Of a DNA stretch of 64,000 nt, positions 30,647-40,408 are shown piece after piece; positions within the stretch are counted from its first letter, which is position 1, and every line of letters begins with the position of its first letter. Location: contig NC_018338.1 in assembly GCF_000234665.1 (NCBI RefSeq), positions 1,280,084-1,344,083 of the forward strand. The letters run 5' to 3'. Source of the stretch: Leishmania mexicana MHOM/GT/2001/U1103 (taxonomy: Eukaryota; Euglenozoa; Kinetoplastea; Trypanosomatida; Trypanosomatidae). Made by a program: the position numbers and the translations under genes. Under the pieces are notes generated by a model that ran no database searches, was not told the DNA's origin, and was given only the letters and a program-made list of their open reading frames with translations.

Positions 30647-33304
30647 TCACTGCGTCGGCATCGCGCCGGCGCCGAGCCCTTTGGCGTACTGATTCTGCAG
30701 TCGTTTTAACGCCAGAAGACGCTGCGCAAGCAAAAGCCACCAGTGGAACGCACGCTGTCTTCGCTTCGTCGCCTCCTGCTCCTGCACCAGCAGCACCCAC
30801 TCCTCGTAGGCGCGAAGGAGTGCGACGCTGTCAGTTTCCTTGACAACGATGCCGTTGATGACGGTCTCCCAGTGCCCGCGGCGGTGCTCGTCGGTGCGGC
30901 GGCGCTCAAAACCAACCACAGCCAAGCGGAAGTCGAGCTTCATGCGGCGCGCCACCCGAGATATCTGGGGCTGGGTCATGTGCACAATTCCCTGTGGCGG
31001 GGCTTTGTCGAGTAAGATGTACCACGACGTCCGCCCGTGATGTGGAATGCTCGGAGGATCGCCTGCAGTGAGTGGCAGTGGCTCGAATGGCTGCGTTTGC
31101 CAACGACCGTAGAGTGTCGACGGTGCCGCGAACGGACGAGAGGTGGGTGGTGCCACAACCTTGTACGCTGGCTGGTCCTCCGTGAGCAGGCTGCGTCCCT
31201 CGCGCAACCACCCGTCGCGAGACCGCAGACTCACGATGGCGGAACGCTTGTACACCAGGCGACCCTTCACGCTTCCCACGGTCGTGCTTGCATCCTTTGG
31301 GTACACCCCCTCATGCCGCGCAAGGTCGGAGTCTATCACATAGAGTGGGTGGCGGTGAAGAGCATTCAGCGTTGTGGGCACGGCCTCCGAGTACATGAGG
31401 GAGTGTAGCTGCCGGCTCTCCCGGTGCTGCTGCCGCTGCGCCAGCGAGCTCGTGTGTGGCGCAGCCACGTTGAAGGTAGCACGCAGCACCTCAGACAGCT
31501 CACGGGTGTCATCCCAGGCGAGTTCGTCGTGCCACAGGAATCGGTGCTGCCGACAGGTGCCGAGGCGACGACCGTAGGCGTATGCGGCGCTGTACTTGGA
31601 GATGTACCGCGGCGTCGCGTCCACCGCCACGTGACCAGAGACTGACAACGTGTACGATGCACCCCAGAGTGTGGCACAGCTTTGGCACGGGTTGACAGAA
31701 AGGAAGCTCTCGCGCTCCGCGGACCACACCTCCACCCAGTAGCATGAAGTGAGGAGTTTCTTTGACTTGAGCTCCTCACTGTCTTTGGTGTCTTCTGCCG
31801 ACCCTGCTGAGGGCCGCTGTCGCTTCGACCCCTTGCCCGTTCGAACAGCCTCACTGGCGTCGGTGCGACGGGATGCCTTGCGCTTCTCGCGGCCTTCAAA
31901 AATGGAAAGAACTCGCAGCGGTCGGCGCGTCGTTTCTTCCCACTCACCGTCTGCGGTATTGTCCCCGCCCTCACGTGAGTCGTTGTACCCATTGGCAGCG
32001 CCTCCGGCAGGCCCCGCTGCGCGGCCCCTCTCCAGCTGCGTCTTGGCTAGCTTCGCCACCACAAGACGGCAGCTCAGCCCCGCCACGCGCGCCAATGCCA
32101 GAAACACAAGGGAAAAGTAAAGAGGATGGGGCAACTCGAGGGGCGCATCCGCGGAGACACGGCAATGACACTCTGCTATCTTCGTGCAGAGAAACCCTGG
32201 TTTGACAGGTAGTGACCAGTCGGAAAAGTCTTGCTCTGCAGACGAGGGAGCAACACTGTACGCCGCGGCGCCAACAGATGTCCCACGTCCACTCGACGAA
32301 GCTGGAGCCGCCGGTGCCTCCAACTTGAAGTGGTCGTTGATGATCTTGATGAGTACATTCACGGCCGCCGAGGTGTTATTCTGCACCGCGTCTTTCGCGC
32401 ACGTCACCCATGCGGGGGCGAGCGAGGGTTTGCGATGCGGCGGCTTCATCGACTCTGCCACCAGCACCTTTGCGGTGGCTACTGCTTTGAGAAAAACGTA
32501 AGCACTTGTTGCCTTTCTGGAAGGATCTTCGCAGCGTGAGCGCTTCGGGCCCCTTCCGCGTGGCACATGGAGCTGCAGAAGCCGTTTAACGAAACCGGGA
32601 TGACACGACTCGCGCCAGAGTAGACGGGCTCGAATGAAAACAGCCAGAAGTGCGAAGAGCGACTCGCAGACGCGCTGAATGCGCTCTGAGCGACGCTTTG
32701 CGGCTAGCAAATCCCTCTGCTCCATCATGGCCTCATAAGCTGGGTCACGCTGCCGCCATGTATCCGAAGCGCGCGGCCGTCCCACAAGCGGCAGTTGCGC
32801 CCATTCCATCAGGGGCCGATTACTCGCAGTCTCCTCCCCGTCCACGTTCACAAGTTCCTCCTTCACGCTACTCGATATTACAGTAACTGCCTCACCTCTT
32901 TTGGTAGTCGTTACCTCTGTCTTGACAGTTGAAACCGCGTAAGTGGTCTCGTGCTTCACCGCCTCACCTTCGCCGTCGTCAGTCAGACCCTTCTTGACTA
33001 AACTGCTGCTTTCACTTTCCTCCTGCTTCTTGGCAGAAGAAAAGGCGACTGGAAGCTCCACTTCATCCCACTCATTCACATCGGTGGCCAAGTCGCTCCC
33101 ATCCTCCTCCGTGGCGTTACGCGTCTCGGCTGGGTCAGCGGGTACGCTGGCGGATGTCACCATGGCCATTTTTCGTCGTGTGCCGCGGCCGCCTTCCGCG
33201 GCCGGAATGCGCAGTCGCTTCGACATATTGCGCAGATACCCATCCACAGTGGCAGTCGCCGCTGAGGCGACTGACGTTGCAGCCCTTCGGGTGTTGGAGC
33301 TCAT
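30647..33304 (-). CDS. RAD4: RAD4/XPC-type nucleotide excision repair damage sensor
   Basis: 885 residues from an ATG. The N-terminus is disordered and acidic. A transglutaminase-like region spans about 200-560, including CYWVEVWSAERESFLSVNP. The beta-hairpin domains then follow: BHD1 with LHSLMYSEAVPTTLNALHRH and PLYVIDSDLARHEGVYP, where the family has 'P.t...fk.HP.yvl.rhl...e.i.p'; BHD2 with the GRLVYKRSAIVSLRSRDGWL stretch; BHD3 with GIVHMTQPQISRVARRMKLD, AVVGFE and INGIVVKE, matching the family's late conserved block. Rad4/XPC recognises helix distortion and recruits TFIIH in global-genome repair. A good acceptor precedes the ATG. The 3' UTR carries SIDER-like copy A. Confidence 0.93.
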   Translation of the reverse strand: MSSNTRRAATSVASAATATVDGYLRNMSKRLRIPAAEGGRGTRRKMAMVTSASVPADPAETRNATEEDGSDLATDVNEWDEVELPVAFSSAKKQEESESSSLVKKGLTDDGEGEAVKHETTYAVSTVKTEVTTTKRGEAVTVISSSVKEELVNVDGEETASNRPLMEWAQLPLVGRPRASDTWRQRDPAYEAMMEQRDLLAAKRRSERIQRVCESLFALLAVFIRARLLWRESCHPGFVKRLLQLHVPRGRGPKRSRCEDPSRKATSAYVFLKAVATAKVLVAESMKPPHRKPSLAPAWVTCAKDAVQNNTSAAVNVLIKIINDHFKLEAPAAPASSSGRGTSVGAAAYSVAPSSAEQDFSDWSLPVKPGFLCTKIAECHCRVSADAPLELPHPLYFSLVFLALARVAGLSCRLVVAKLAKTQLERGRAAGPAGGAANGYNDSREGGDNTADGEWEETTRRPLRVLSIFEGREKRKASRRTDASEAVRTGKGSKRQRPSAGSAEDTKDSEELKSKKLLTSCYWVEVWSAERESFLSVNPCQSCATLWGASYTLSVSGHVAVDATPRYISKYSAAYAYGRRLGTCRQHRFLWHDELAWDDTRELSEVLRATFNVAAPHTSSLAQRQQHRESRQLHSLMYSEAVPTTLNALHRHPLYVIDSDLARHEGVYPKDASTTVGSVKGRLVYKRSAIVSLRSRDGWLREGRSLLTEDQPAYKVVAPPTSRPFAAPSTLYGRWQTQPFEPLPLTAGDPPSIPHHGRTSWYILLDKAPPQGIVHMTQPQISRVARRMKLDFRLAVVGFERRRTDEHRRGHWETVINGIVVKETDSVALLRAYEEWVLLVQEQEATKRRQRAFHWWLLLAQRLLALKRLQNQYAKGLGAGAMPTQ

Positions 33305-34130
33305 TATTGACGGACTATCAACAGAGTAGAAGCATAGCGTAATGCACAGCTAGAGAAGAGAAGCCCAGTACAAGAGCGGAAATAAGGTGAAGGTAAAGAC
33401 GTAAAACACCCAACCGGTCCTTTTTCTTCTCCGTAGTTTTTTCCCAATGGAAAAGATGACCACAGTATGATGTCAAAAAAGAAAGTGGAAGAGGAGCGTG
33501 AAGGGTCTCGATAAATATGCAACACTGCACAGTGCCGCAACCACAAAGTTAGCCCTGAGAAACAGAGAAACAGGCTAGAGATTAAAAAACAAGTAAATAT
33601 CCTTTGTTTCCCAGATGCTGCTGTCCGCGCTGGCAAACCAACACGTGCAACTGTGGCTACTTCACTTCTTGGGTGCGACGCAACAGACGCCTTGACAATC
33701 AACCAATATATAGAGAGATAAACCAACAGCACCAAAAAAAAGCAATGGAGGGGAAGGAGGATAGAGCGCTCAATATAAAGAAGGCATCAATGTGAAAAGC
33801 AAGCAAGCTGCAAAGGGTATATGCAAAATGGTCGATGCAGAGGTGACGCAACGAACATGAAAGACCCCTTCCTCAACAGTGATGAGTGCTGCAGCGATGC
33901 ATCGAGTCATTCGGTGCGGGAAAACATACTGGAACTCTACCCAGTAATTTTTTGTTCAGTAGTGCGAGCCACCGCACTACGCAAGCCTATAACTTTTTTG
34001 TTTGTTTGTCTGTGAAATGTGCAGACGGTCATCCATCACCGCGAGAAACCAGATGTGAAAAGGGTCAATGCTCAGTAACGCCTGACGAGAAAAAGTGACT
34101 TTTTTCCAACTTGAATGGCCGTGCATCTGC
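33305..34130. other. intergenic region, AT-rich
   Basis: RAD4 leader and 3' UTR of the pseudoperoxidase. Clearly more AT-rich than the flanks to the left. No gene seen. Confidence 0.6.
33350..33366 (-). promoter_or_regulatory. predicted trans-splice acceptor for RAD4
   Basis: The minus strand reads GGGCTTCTCTTCTCTAG, a compact CT tract ending in AG, about 45 bases upstream of the RAD4 ATG at 33304. Confidence 0.5.
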
Positions 34131-35540
34131 TCACTTCCACACTGCGAGCTTATTCGGATTATAACCTCTGCCTTGAATGTTTAAAATCACCTCCGATACA
34201 GCGGCGTAGAACTCAAGCTCGTTATCCCCAAACTGATACAGCCAGCCTTTCGTGAGAGCATCGTCCAAAAGCATAACATCTGTACCGCGCATTGAAACAT
34301 GCTCACACGGGTCAACAGACACAGCCACGCGCTCAGCTTCGTAGTCAGGATCGCCAGCGATGTCCAGTTCTCGATTGCTACTCTCCGCACCATCGCTCCA
34401 GTTGGCGCTAGTCGCACCCGGAATGAACTGAGCCTCTCCGCTGCGATCAAAGCGACCGCCGTCGGGAGCACTATCGTTGCCTCCAAGAGTTGGGATACGT
34501 TTATCCGCTGCATCAATACTCTCCCGTGCTTTTTCAGCAGCCTTCATCCGACGTTGCTGCGACTCGTACGATTTCTCGGAAAAGGGGTCGAGTAAGGTTA
34601 CTTGGCGCGCGCGCTCCTTTGCGTTACACCTATACTCACCCTTCCTTTGCTGCTGGAACAATCCTGGTTGACGCCATTTGTAATCCAGCAGAAGATCAAA
34701 GTACTCTGAGCCAAACACATATGGGTCCATCGTAGTTTTCTGAATCGTGCTAGGCAGGTGAAACTCATCGTCACTGGGTCCAATGAGTCCTGGGCGCCGC
34801 TTCAATTTTGGCTTCACCTCCTCACGTGTATGAAAGTTAGCGACGTCGTGAAAACCAATACAACGGTTGCACCCCATCAAGGCAACCACTTGCTCCAATG
34901 AAAACCCTTGACGCGATAAAACACGCTTCATGTTCAGGACATCACGGTCATCCTCGGGAACCAGCGAACGCGGAAATGTGAGGAGCAAGTCACGTGTCAT
35001 GAGCTCAGGTGGGTCATCACGACCGCGAAACGGTACTACGTTGGGTCCACCAAGGCGAGCCATTGCCTTTGCTGTGAACATCGCCCACAAATCGGGAAAG
35101 GTGTACATCGGCTGATCTGCGTTAAGTTTCCAAATGAAGTCTACAATCTCCTCGGCCTCTTCTCGGTAATTCTCAGGTGCCACAATAGGGCATCCAAATG
35201 GTGTTTGCGTGTTACTAAGCGCATGATGCAGCAACATTCGCACGGCAACGACTGCTAGATCAGGCCTTGAAAACAACTTCTGATCGATCGAATCGCGAAT
35301 GTGCAGCTCATTTCCTGAGGGTCGCCAGCGCTGATACCATCGGTTCAGTGCATAAAAGCCTGTGCTCGTCACGTTTACGAAAACGAGAAGCCCGGTAAAA
35401 ATGGCAGCCGTTTCCCACCACGGGCGCTGTCGAGCAAGGCGATGAAGATCACTTTCCTTGTACCCCCACCAAAGCAGTCTGCCTGAAGTAGGGGAAAAGA
35501 GGCCACGGGTCCTTCGTTTAAGAAGGCTGGCCCGATACAT
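34131..35540 (-). CDS. plant-type haem peroxidase-like protein lacking the proximal His (pseudoperoxidase)
   Basis: 469 residues from the ATG at 35540; the longer frame starts at TTG. Residues 40-65 (WWETAAIFTGLLVFVNVTST and following) form a membrane anchor after a basic N-terminus, suggesting a mitochondrial membrane. The following domain aligns with ascorbate/cytochrome c peroxidases: AVRMLLHHALSNTQ keeps distal Arg and His, MYTFPDLWAMFTAKAMARLG and GGPNVVPFRGR match the active-site scaffold, and VLSRQGFSLEQVVALMGCNR matches 'GF-x-x-x-E-x-VALMGAHT'. At that last motif the proximal haem-ligating His is Asn. A nearby His (GFHD) or Cys might ligate haem instead. A pseudoperoxidase is known from L. 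major, but orthology is not shown here. The rest of the C-terminus is unlike peroxidases. Confidence 0.78.
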   Translation of the reverse strand: MYRASLLKRRTRGLFSPTSGRLLWWGYKESDLHRLARQRPWWETAAIFTGLLVFVNVTSTGFYALNRWYQRWRPSGNELHIRDSIDQKLFSRPDLAVVAVRMLLHHALSNTQTPFGCPIVAPENYREEAEEIVDFIWKLNADQPMYTFPDLWAMFTAKAMARLGGPNVVPFRGRDDPPELMTRDLLLTFPRSLVPEDDRDVLNMKRVLSRQGFSLEQVVALMGCNRCIGFHDVANFHTREEVKPKLKRRPGLIGPSDDEFHLPSTIQKTTMDPYVFGSEYFDLLLDYKWRQPGLFQQQRKGEYRCNAKERARQVTLLDPFSEKSYESQQRRMKAAEKARESIDAADKRIPTLGGNDSAPDGGRFDRSGEAQFIPGATSANWSDGAESSNRELDIAGDPDYEAERVAVSVDPCEHVSMRGTDVMLLDDALTKGWLYQFGDNELEFYAAVSEVILNIQGRGYNPNKLAVWK

Positions 35541-36124
35541 ATTGTTTGGGGTTCTGATGCAAACCGTTTCCAATACTAAGCGGAGAACAAAAAGAAAAGG
35601 TGGTTCGTTGTAAAGGATATGGTGTCGATATATTTTTCCCCCGTAAAATCAGGTGTCAAAGAGATATAAAGGATAAAAGGAAGACAGACGGCAGAAAGAG
35701 AAAATGAGAAAGCCTTTTGACAACATCTTGAGCGGAGTGCGAAGTCCCCCACAGAGAAGCAGATTGCTCAGAGCAACGTTCACACGTTGCTGTTCCCATC
35801 TGTAATTTTTTTTCGGGGGGATTTCCTCTCTTTGATCGCGTGCACTTCAGTGAAAGTCTCAAGCATCGGCAACACAAAAAAGCCACCGCAGCAGAGTCGC
35901 TACAAAGAAAGCGCGGAAAAAAACATGTCTTTTTTCACAGGTGCTTTCGTGGAGCTGCGAAATCAGGGAAAATATAAGATGACGCTCCAAGAGACTTATA
36001 TTTTAGAAATGTGTATATACGTATATTGAATTGTACACGACAAAGTCTCAACCTTTGAAGTAAACCCATGAAGCCAAAGATTCACAACTCCTCATTAAAA
36101 AAAAAAGAACTGACATAACCGAAA
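35541..36124. other. intergenic region, AT-rich
   Basis: Pseudoperoxidase leader with acceptor and MCAT 3' UTR. A T-rich run on the plus strand lies near 35803-35820. No gene is supported. Confidence 0.6.
35576..35603 (-). promoter_or_regulatory. predicted trans-splice acceptor for the pseudoperoxidase gene
   Basis: The minus strand reads CACCTTTTCTTTTTGTTCTC then CGCTTAG, with the AG at 35576-35577, 35 bases before the ATG at 35540. It lies inside the TTG-initiated open frame, arguing for the ATG start. Confidence 0.55.
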
Positions 36125-37723
36125 CTAGAAAAGTGGTGTTTCGCTTGGAAAGGAAGACACTTGAAGGGAAATGCGGCTGTTTCGGCTATCGTCAGCGAAA
36201 AATGAAGCACGCCTAAACATTTCCGATGTGTTCCTTTTCGGCGACGCCTCTTGAATGTGTGAGCATCCTTGTGCCACAACAACCTCCTCCATTGCTGTTA
36301 TCCATTGTACAGGGTGGGCGAGCTGAGCTGCCAGCACTGCAGCCGTCATCTCCCTCACGTTTCCTTCCGCTGCGCCACTGTTAAATGTATCGACAACAAG
36401 AGTGCTCTCAAATCGCCCTTTGTGACGGATTTCGCCAATATTCGCCCTCCTCATGTGCTCAAGCGCACTCTGCTGAAAAGCCCTGTTCAATGGGTTGAAA
36501 ACCCTCCCCGTCAAATTTGTAATCCACAAAGGGTGGACGCGGCGCTCCTCATCAATTATTCCGTCGTTGGAAATCGATAACAGCTCGCGAAGAGACGCCT
36601 CGTCTGGAAGGGCTGTACGTACGAGAGGAAGAAACGCATCCATGGCACGCCGAAGCTTGCTCGAATGAAATGGAACTTCCATGATCAGAGGAACAAACCA
36701 TGATTTCTTCTTAAGGCCACTGCGGCCGTCCTCCTCCAACGTGAGATGCGTAAGTTCCTCTAGTGACGGAGTAAAGCCGTCGTCCGCGCCCTTGATGAAC
36801 CGGCGAAACGTTGATCTTGAACCGTACTTTTGCGCTGATGACGTTGCGAAATCACCATCGTGGACAACGTCCGGATCTCTTGCCACACCATCTTTGTTGT
36901 CGATGCGGACGGATGTGATAGCATGGCTTACAAGGGATTCAACATCCTCACCGCTGGCACAGTTTGCCCGGTATTGCGGATCCAGGCATTTGCCCAGCAC
37001 AGCTAGTCCGACAAGGTCGCCAGCCACGACGTATTGCTGATGCCTGATGTTATTGTTCACCACTTCAACGAATGAGGATGTATGCGCAAGAGATTGTGCG
37101 ACCTCCTCGATAAGCGCGAAGAAAACTTTGTCTGCCGTCTCGCTGTCGTCGCTGAGATTTGCTCGCTGAGGACTGCAGGCGTACAGTTTTCTATTTCCGC
37201 GCGGGACACCATCGCATGCCTGCTCCATGAGCAGGCCACGCTTGAAAGTTAAATCAACAGCGGTCTCGGGAGTAAAGACACCGAGAGCTGTGAGCGCGGT
37301 AAATTCACCTAGACTATGCCCGGCGATGCAGGAAATTTGCCTATTGTATATCTGTGGATTTCGATGCTTCAACTTTTCGTATGCGAGAAGTTGTGCGGCG
37401 AGAACGCAGGGCTGCGTTAGGTACGTTAACTGCATCACACCGTCTGGGTGTGTGATCGTGTGAGTGCATGGTGTAGACTCTTTCATATTAAGCACCTCTG
37501 TGCAGGGCCGCTTGCAGACTTCATCGACAACAAAAGCGTCGCTACGCGCCACTACTTTCTTGGGGTTTTCTTGAATGATATACTGTAATGAGATGCCATA
37601 ATTGCGCATCATGCAATCTGTCATGCGTTCCCATACCTGCACAACCGCAGGGTCATCCAGAAGGGAAAGACACATGCCTTTGGCATGCGCTCCTTGACCC
37701 GAGAAAGTCAAGGCATTTCGCAT
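36125..37723 (-). CDS. MCAT: malonyl-CoA:ACP transacylase, mitochondrial type II fatty-acid synthesis
   Basis: 532 residues. The acyltransferase fold is unmistakable: FSGQGAHAKGM at 7-17 (oxyanion-hole Gln), GHSLGEFTAL with nucleophile S137, TFKRGLLMEQA with substrate Arg R162, and EVPFHSSKLRRAM with catalytic His H353. FabD and human MCAT are about 310-390 residues. The extra length lies in insertions at about 55-90 (VVARSDAFVVDEVCKRPC) and 250-340 and in a C-terminal tail. The enzyme loads malonate onto mitochondrial acyl carrier protein. No obvious N-terminal presequence is seen before the domain, because the ATG lies immediately before the fold. Third positions are less G/C-rich than in other genes here. 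An AG lies only 6 bases before the ATG. Confidence 0.92.
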   Translation of the reverse strand: MRNALTFSGQGAHAKGMCLSLLDDPAVVQVWERMTDCMMRNYGISLQYIIQENPKKVVARSDAFVVDEVCKRPCTEVLNMKESTPCTHTITHPDGVMQLTYLTQPCVLAAQLLAYEKLKHRNPQIYNRQISCIAGHSLGEFTALTALGVFTPETAVDLTFKRGLLMEQACDGVPRGNRKLYACSPQRANLSDDSETADKVFFALIEEVAQSLAHTSSFVEVVNNNIRHQQYVVAGDLVGLAVLGKCLDPQYRANCASGEDVESLVSHAITSVRIDNKDGVARDPDVVHDGDFATSSAQKYGSRSTFRRFIKGADDGFTPSLEELTHLTLEEDGRSGLKKKSWFVPLIMEVPFHSSKLRRAMDAFLPLVRTALPDEASLRELLSISNDGIIDEERRVHPLWITNLTGRVFNPLNRAFQQSALEHMRRANIGEIRHKGRFESTLVVDTFNSGAAEGNVREMTAAVLAAQLAHPVQWITAMEEVVVAQGCSHIQEASPKRNTSEMFRRASFFADDSRNSRISLQVSSFPSETPLF

Positions 37724-38186
37724 CTTGTCCTTCGTCGGGTGTTTACCCGGGAATCAGTAAAACGGGAAAAACAAGTGCGGAGGAAAAACTCATAGCATGA
37801 AACAATGACGTCAGAATGCATTGCGTTTTCAAGAAGCCCTGCGGATCGAGGACGCCCCCCTGGAAAAAGGGGAAAAGTTTTAGCCGATTCCGGGTTGTCT
37901 TCCACGACCTCGACGAATGCCGCGAGAGCGCTCAAGCAAGCAAGGAGAGAAACCCAGGAGAGAGCAGGCATGTGGCAAGCAAATGGACAGGTATTTTGCC
38001 AAAAAATGTTTCCCTCAAAGACGAACCTCAACATTACACAGTTCCGCCCCGCGTCCCAGGGTTTTCCCATGATGTTTAGCAATTTCTCCCTTTGCATTGG
38101 CAATCCGCCGGCTTTTACTTTACATGGGGGGCCCTACGCCCTTCGTCGGCCGGCGGCCGCTTCCACGGTAACAAAGGAGCCCCCCA
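37724..38186. other. MCAT upstream region, no gene
   Basis: Intergenic DNA between the MCAT start and the first repeat of the island. It contains the MCAT leader (T-rich on the minus strand). No gene is seen. Confidence 0.55.
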
Positions 38187-38407
38187 CCCCTATCCCTGCC
38201 AACGCCCAGCCGCCCCTGGCCGTCACAGGGTCAAGCGCCCAGGACGTGGGAGGGCCAGCGCGACTCGTCGCTGCTCGATATCCGCGGTCACGTCCTGGAT
38301 GGCGCTGCGGTGGAGCGACCTGCGTCAGCGAATGGCCCGACGCCCACCATATGCTGGGCAGAGTGTCGGGCGCGACCCGGGCGTACACCAGTCGGCCATC
38401 GTGCTGC
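38187..38407 (-). repeat. SIDER-like repeat, copy B (inverted, partial)
   Basis: About 220 bp; its reverse complement matches the middle and end of copies A and C, including GGCGTCGGGCCATTCGCTGA and the CTTGACCCTGTGACGGCCAG stretch. Homology stops near 38407, short of the first about 70 bp of copies A and C, so it is truncated. It is opposite in orientation to copy C, 2 kb away. Confidence 0.75.
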
Positions 38408-38976
38408 CCTCTTGTGGTGGTGAGAGGGGGGTCTTCGCCAACCCCAGGGATGCGCCACACGGCCGCCGGCACAATGGCAACAGACCCTTGGCGACCCACA
38501 AGGCCGCGGCAAGTTGGCCACGGCCCGAAACGAGGCCGCCCTTCGGCGGCAAATCAAATGCGTTCACACGGCGCCTCCCCGCCGCTGTCCTCGCGTTGGT
38601 GGGCGGCGTGCGCCCGTCGGGGGTGGCCCGTTGGCGCTCCTCCGTGGTTGCGCCAAAAAGGGGGCCGTGCTCGGGCGGCATGCTGGGTGCCTTCCTTGGG
38701 CCTGGCACCAGTGGCTTCCGTTTTGGCGAAAAGAACGGCCCGTGGGCGGCCGCACCCGGCGGGACAGCCCCCTGGCGGCCCCCGCCACGGGCCCGGCCAA
38801 GCGGTTTTCCCTGCCCGCAAGCGGCACGCCGCGGCTGCGCTTTGGCGGCGGTGGGTGCGACTGCCAGGGGGGGCGGGTCCACAGCGCCCCGGCGGTGCCC
38901 ACGCGGGTGCGCAGCCAGCGACCCCTTCGGAGCCCCACGCGCAGCCACCGACGCACAGAAGAGCCAGCGCCGCTGT
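38408..38976. other. very GC-rich segment of unknown origin between SIDER-like B and DIRE 1
   Basis: About 570 bp of extremely GC-rich DNA, open in several frames on both strands. I see no reverse-transcriptase YADD-like motif, no endonuclease motif and no known gene. It could be diverged retroposon sequence or a separate insertion. It is absent from the second DIRE. Confidence 0.5.
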
Positions 38977-40402
38977 TGCCACGGGCCCGCTCTCCCTCCG
39001 CATGGCGCCCGGCACGGGCGCCACAGCGGTGGGGGATGCCATGCTGCGACGTATCTGCGCACAAGTGCTGGCGCTGCTGGCCCGCCGCGCGCGCCTCTCA
39101 TTTCTGTCCGCCTGTGGCCATTGCGGATGGGAGCGCCACGGCGAAGCTGACAAGCCTGCCGAATCGGCAGTGGCAGAGGAGCCGGCGCCGACTGCGTGGA
39201 TCGCGCGCCTGGTCGCCGGCCTCAGACGCCAGGCCGGCATCGCCCGAAACGGCGATACACGATGCGGCACGCTGGGACACGAGGCGCTCCGCGGCATGCG
39301 TCCCACACCAGATGGACAGGGATGCCGAGCCCACGAGACGGCAGGCGGCCATCCTCGCCCAGGCCCGCGCGGGCACCCGTCCGTGCACTGGGGATCGCTG
39401 CCGCGGCGGGCGCGTGGCGGTGGTAAGACGGGGCGCGGGTGCCGTACGGCCCGCTGGTGTTGCGGTGCCCCCCGCCCCCGCCCGTGCTGGGCATGAGGGT
39501 GCCCGACCCGGCGTGGTGCCCGGTATGCTGCGCGAGATTCTCGGATCGCCCGCCGCCCCCGCACGCCCCCGTGGCAGCGACGGGGATGGGGAAGACGAGG
39601 AGAGCGAGCCCCTTCCCCTCCCCAGACAGCAACGCCGTCCTGACGCAGGCGCCGTGGCCCGAAAATGCGAGCGCTGTGCGCGCGCTGCCAACCGCTGCTG
39701 GCATGGTGTGTGCCACATCGAAAGACAGAGCGCAGAGGTGTGAGAGAGCAAGAGAGTGATGGGCGGAAAGGGCGCGAGGGAATCGCGTAGCAGTGCGCCC
39801 CGCAGCGCATGTGTGCAGAGCATGCGGCATCTCCTGCATCTGTCCAGGGCTGCACTGATGAGGCACAGGTGCCGGAAGCATCACGAGAGCAGCCCGAGCT
39901 GCACCATCGGGTCCTCCACACTCCCCATGCGGAGGGCTCCATATTATGGGATGCCGCGGCTTGAGGCGACGGAGGGCGAAGCACGGCACACAGGCAGGGG
40001 GTGTGCAGGGCCGCCGAGGACCCCCTGACCTGAGGCTGGCCAACGTCCTCCTCGAGCTCATCCGGCATGTCGCCTTGACCACCCACCTATTACCCGCATC
40101 ACAGAGACACCCCCGCATCCGCCATCCAGCAGGGGCCCGGACGCGCCCCGCGTTGGATCGGACCGTGCAGCTCACCCATGTCCGCGGGACGCCTGCCACG
40201 CAGCGCGTGCCCGAAGGATGGATGAGGAGGGACAGAAAGTGCCCGCACGCCGCATGGCCCGGTGCGGAGGCAGGCGGCTCTTTCTAGACGCCCAGGATGC
40301 AGCCGTACCCCCTCCCCCCTACAGAGGCGGGTGAGCTGTGGTTGTGTGCGCCTATTTTCTGACTTGTTTGCGGTGGAGTAGAACGGTAAAAGCAAAACGA
40401 AA
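38977..40402 (+). mobile_element. 5'-truncated DIRE (degenerate ingi/L1Tc-clade retroposon), copy 1
   Basis: Plus-strand coding relics run in the order expected for the 3' half of ingi/L1Tc elements. First is a ribonuclease H C-terminus (ARLSFLSACGHCGWERHGEA then DKPAESA at about 39090-39175; compare FSHCG-x-x-RNE-x-ADK-x-AE). Next is AWIARLVAGLRRQA (39195-39240), then RRQAAILAQARAGTRP. Cys/His motifs follow (CPVCCARF, CERCARAANRCWHGVC) and a zinc-finger-like helix LSRAALMRHRCRKHH near 39840. Frames shift between blocks, so no intact protein is made. It ends in an A-rich stretch AAAGCAAAACGAAA (40389-40402). Antisense to host transcription. Almost identical to 55450-56875. Confidence 0.82.
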
Positions 40403-40408
40403 CTTCAT

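Noticed and set aside
37805..39496. 563-codon open frame on the plus strand across the repeat island
   Set aside because: It crosses MCAT upstream DNA, an inverted SIDER-like fragment, GC-rich unknown DNA and DIRE 1; its content switches with each element. It is an accident of GC-rich stop-poor DNA.
38554..40086. 510-codon minus-strand frame and its twin of 520 codons at 54997-56559
   Set aside because: Both are antisense to the DIRE coding relics, begin at the same shared segment and differ only where the elements differ. Residue composition (Ala, Arg, Pro, Ser, Gly) is that of GC-rich antisense DNA; no domain is seen.
39222..40199. 325-codon minus-strand frame, identical in both DIREs (also 55695-56672)
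   Set aside because: Identity reflects the duplicated DNA, not protein constraint; it is antisense to RNase H and zinc-finger relics in the plus frame.
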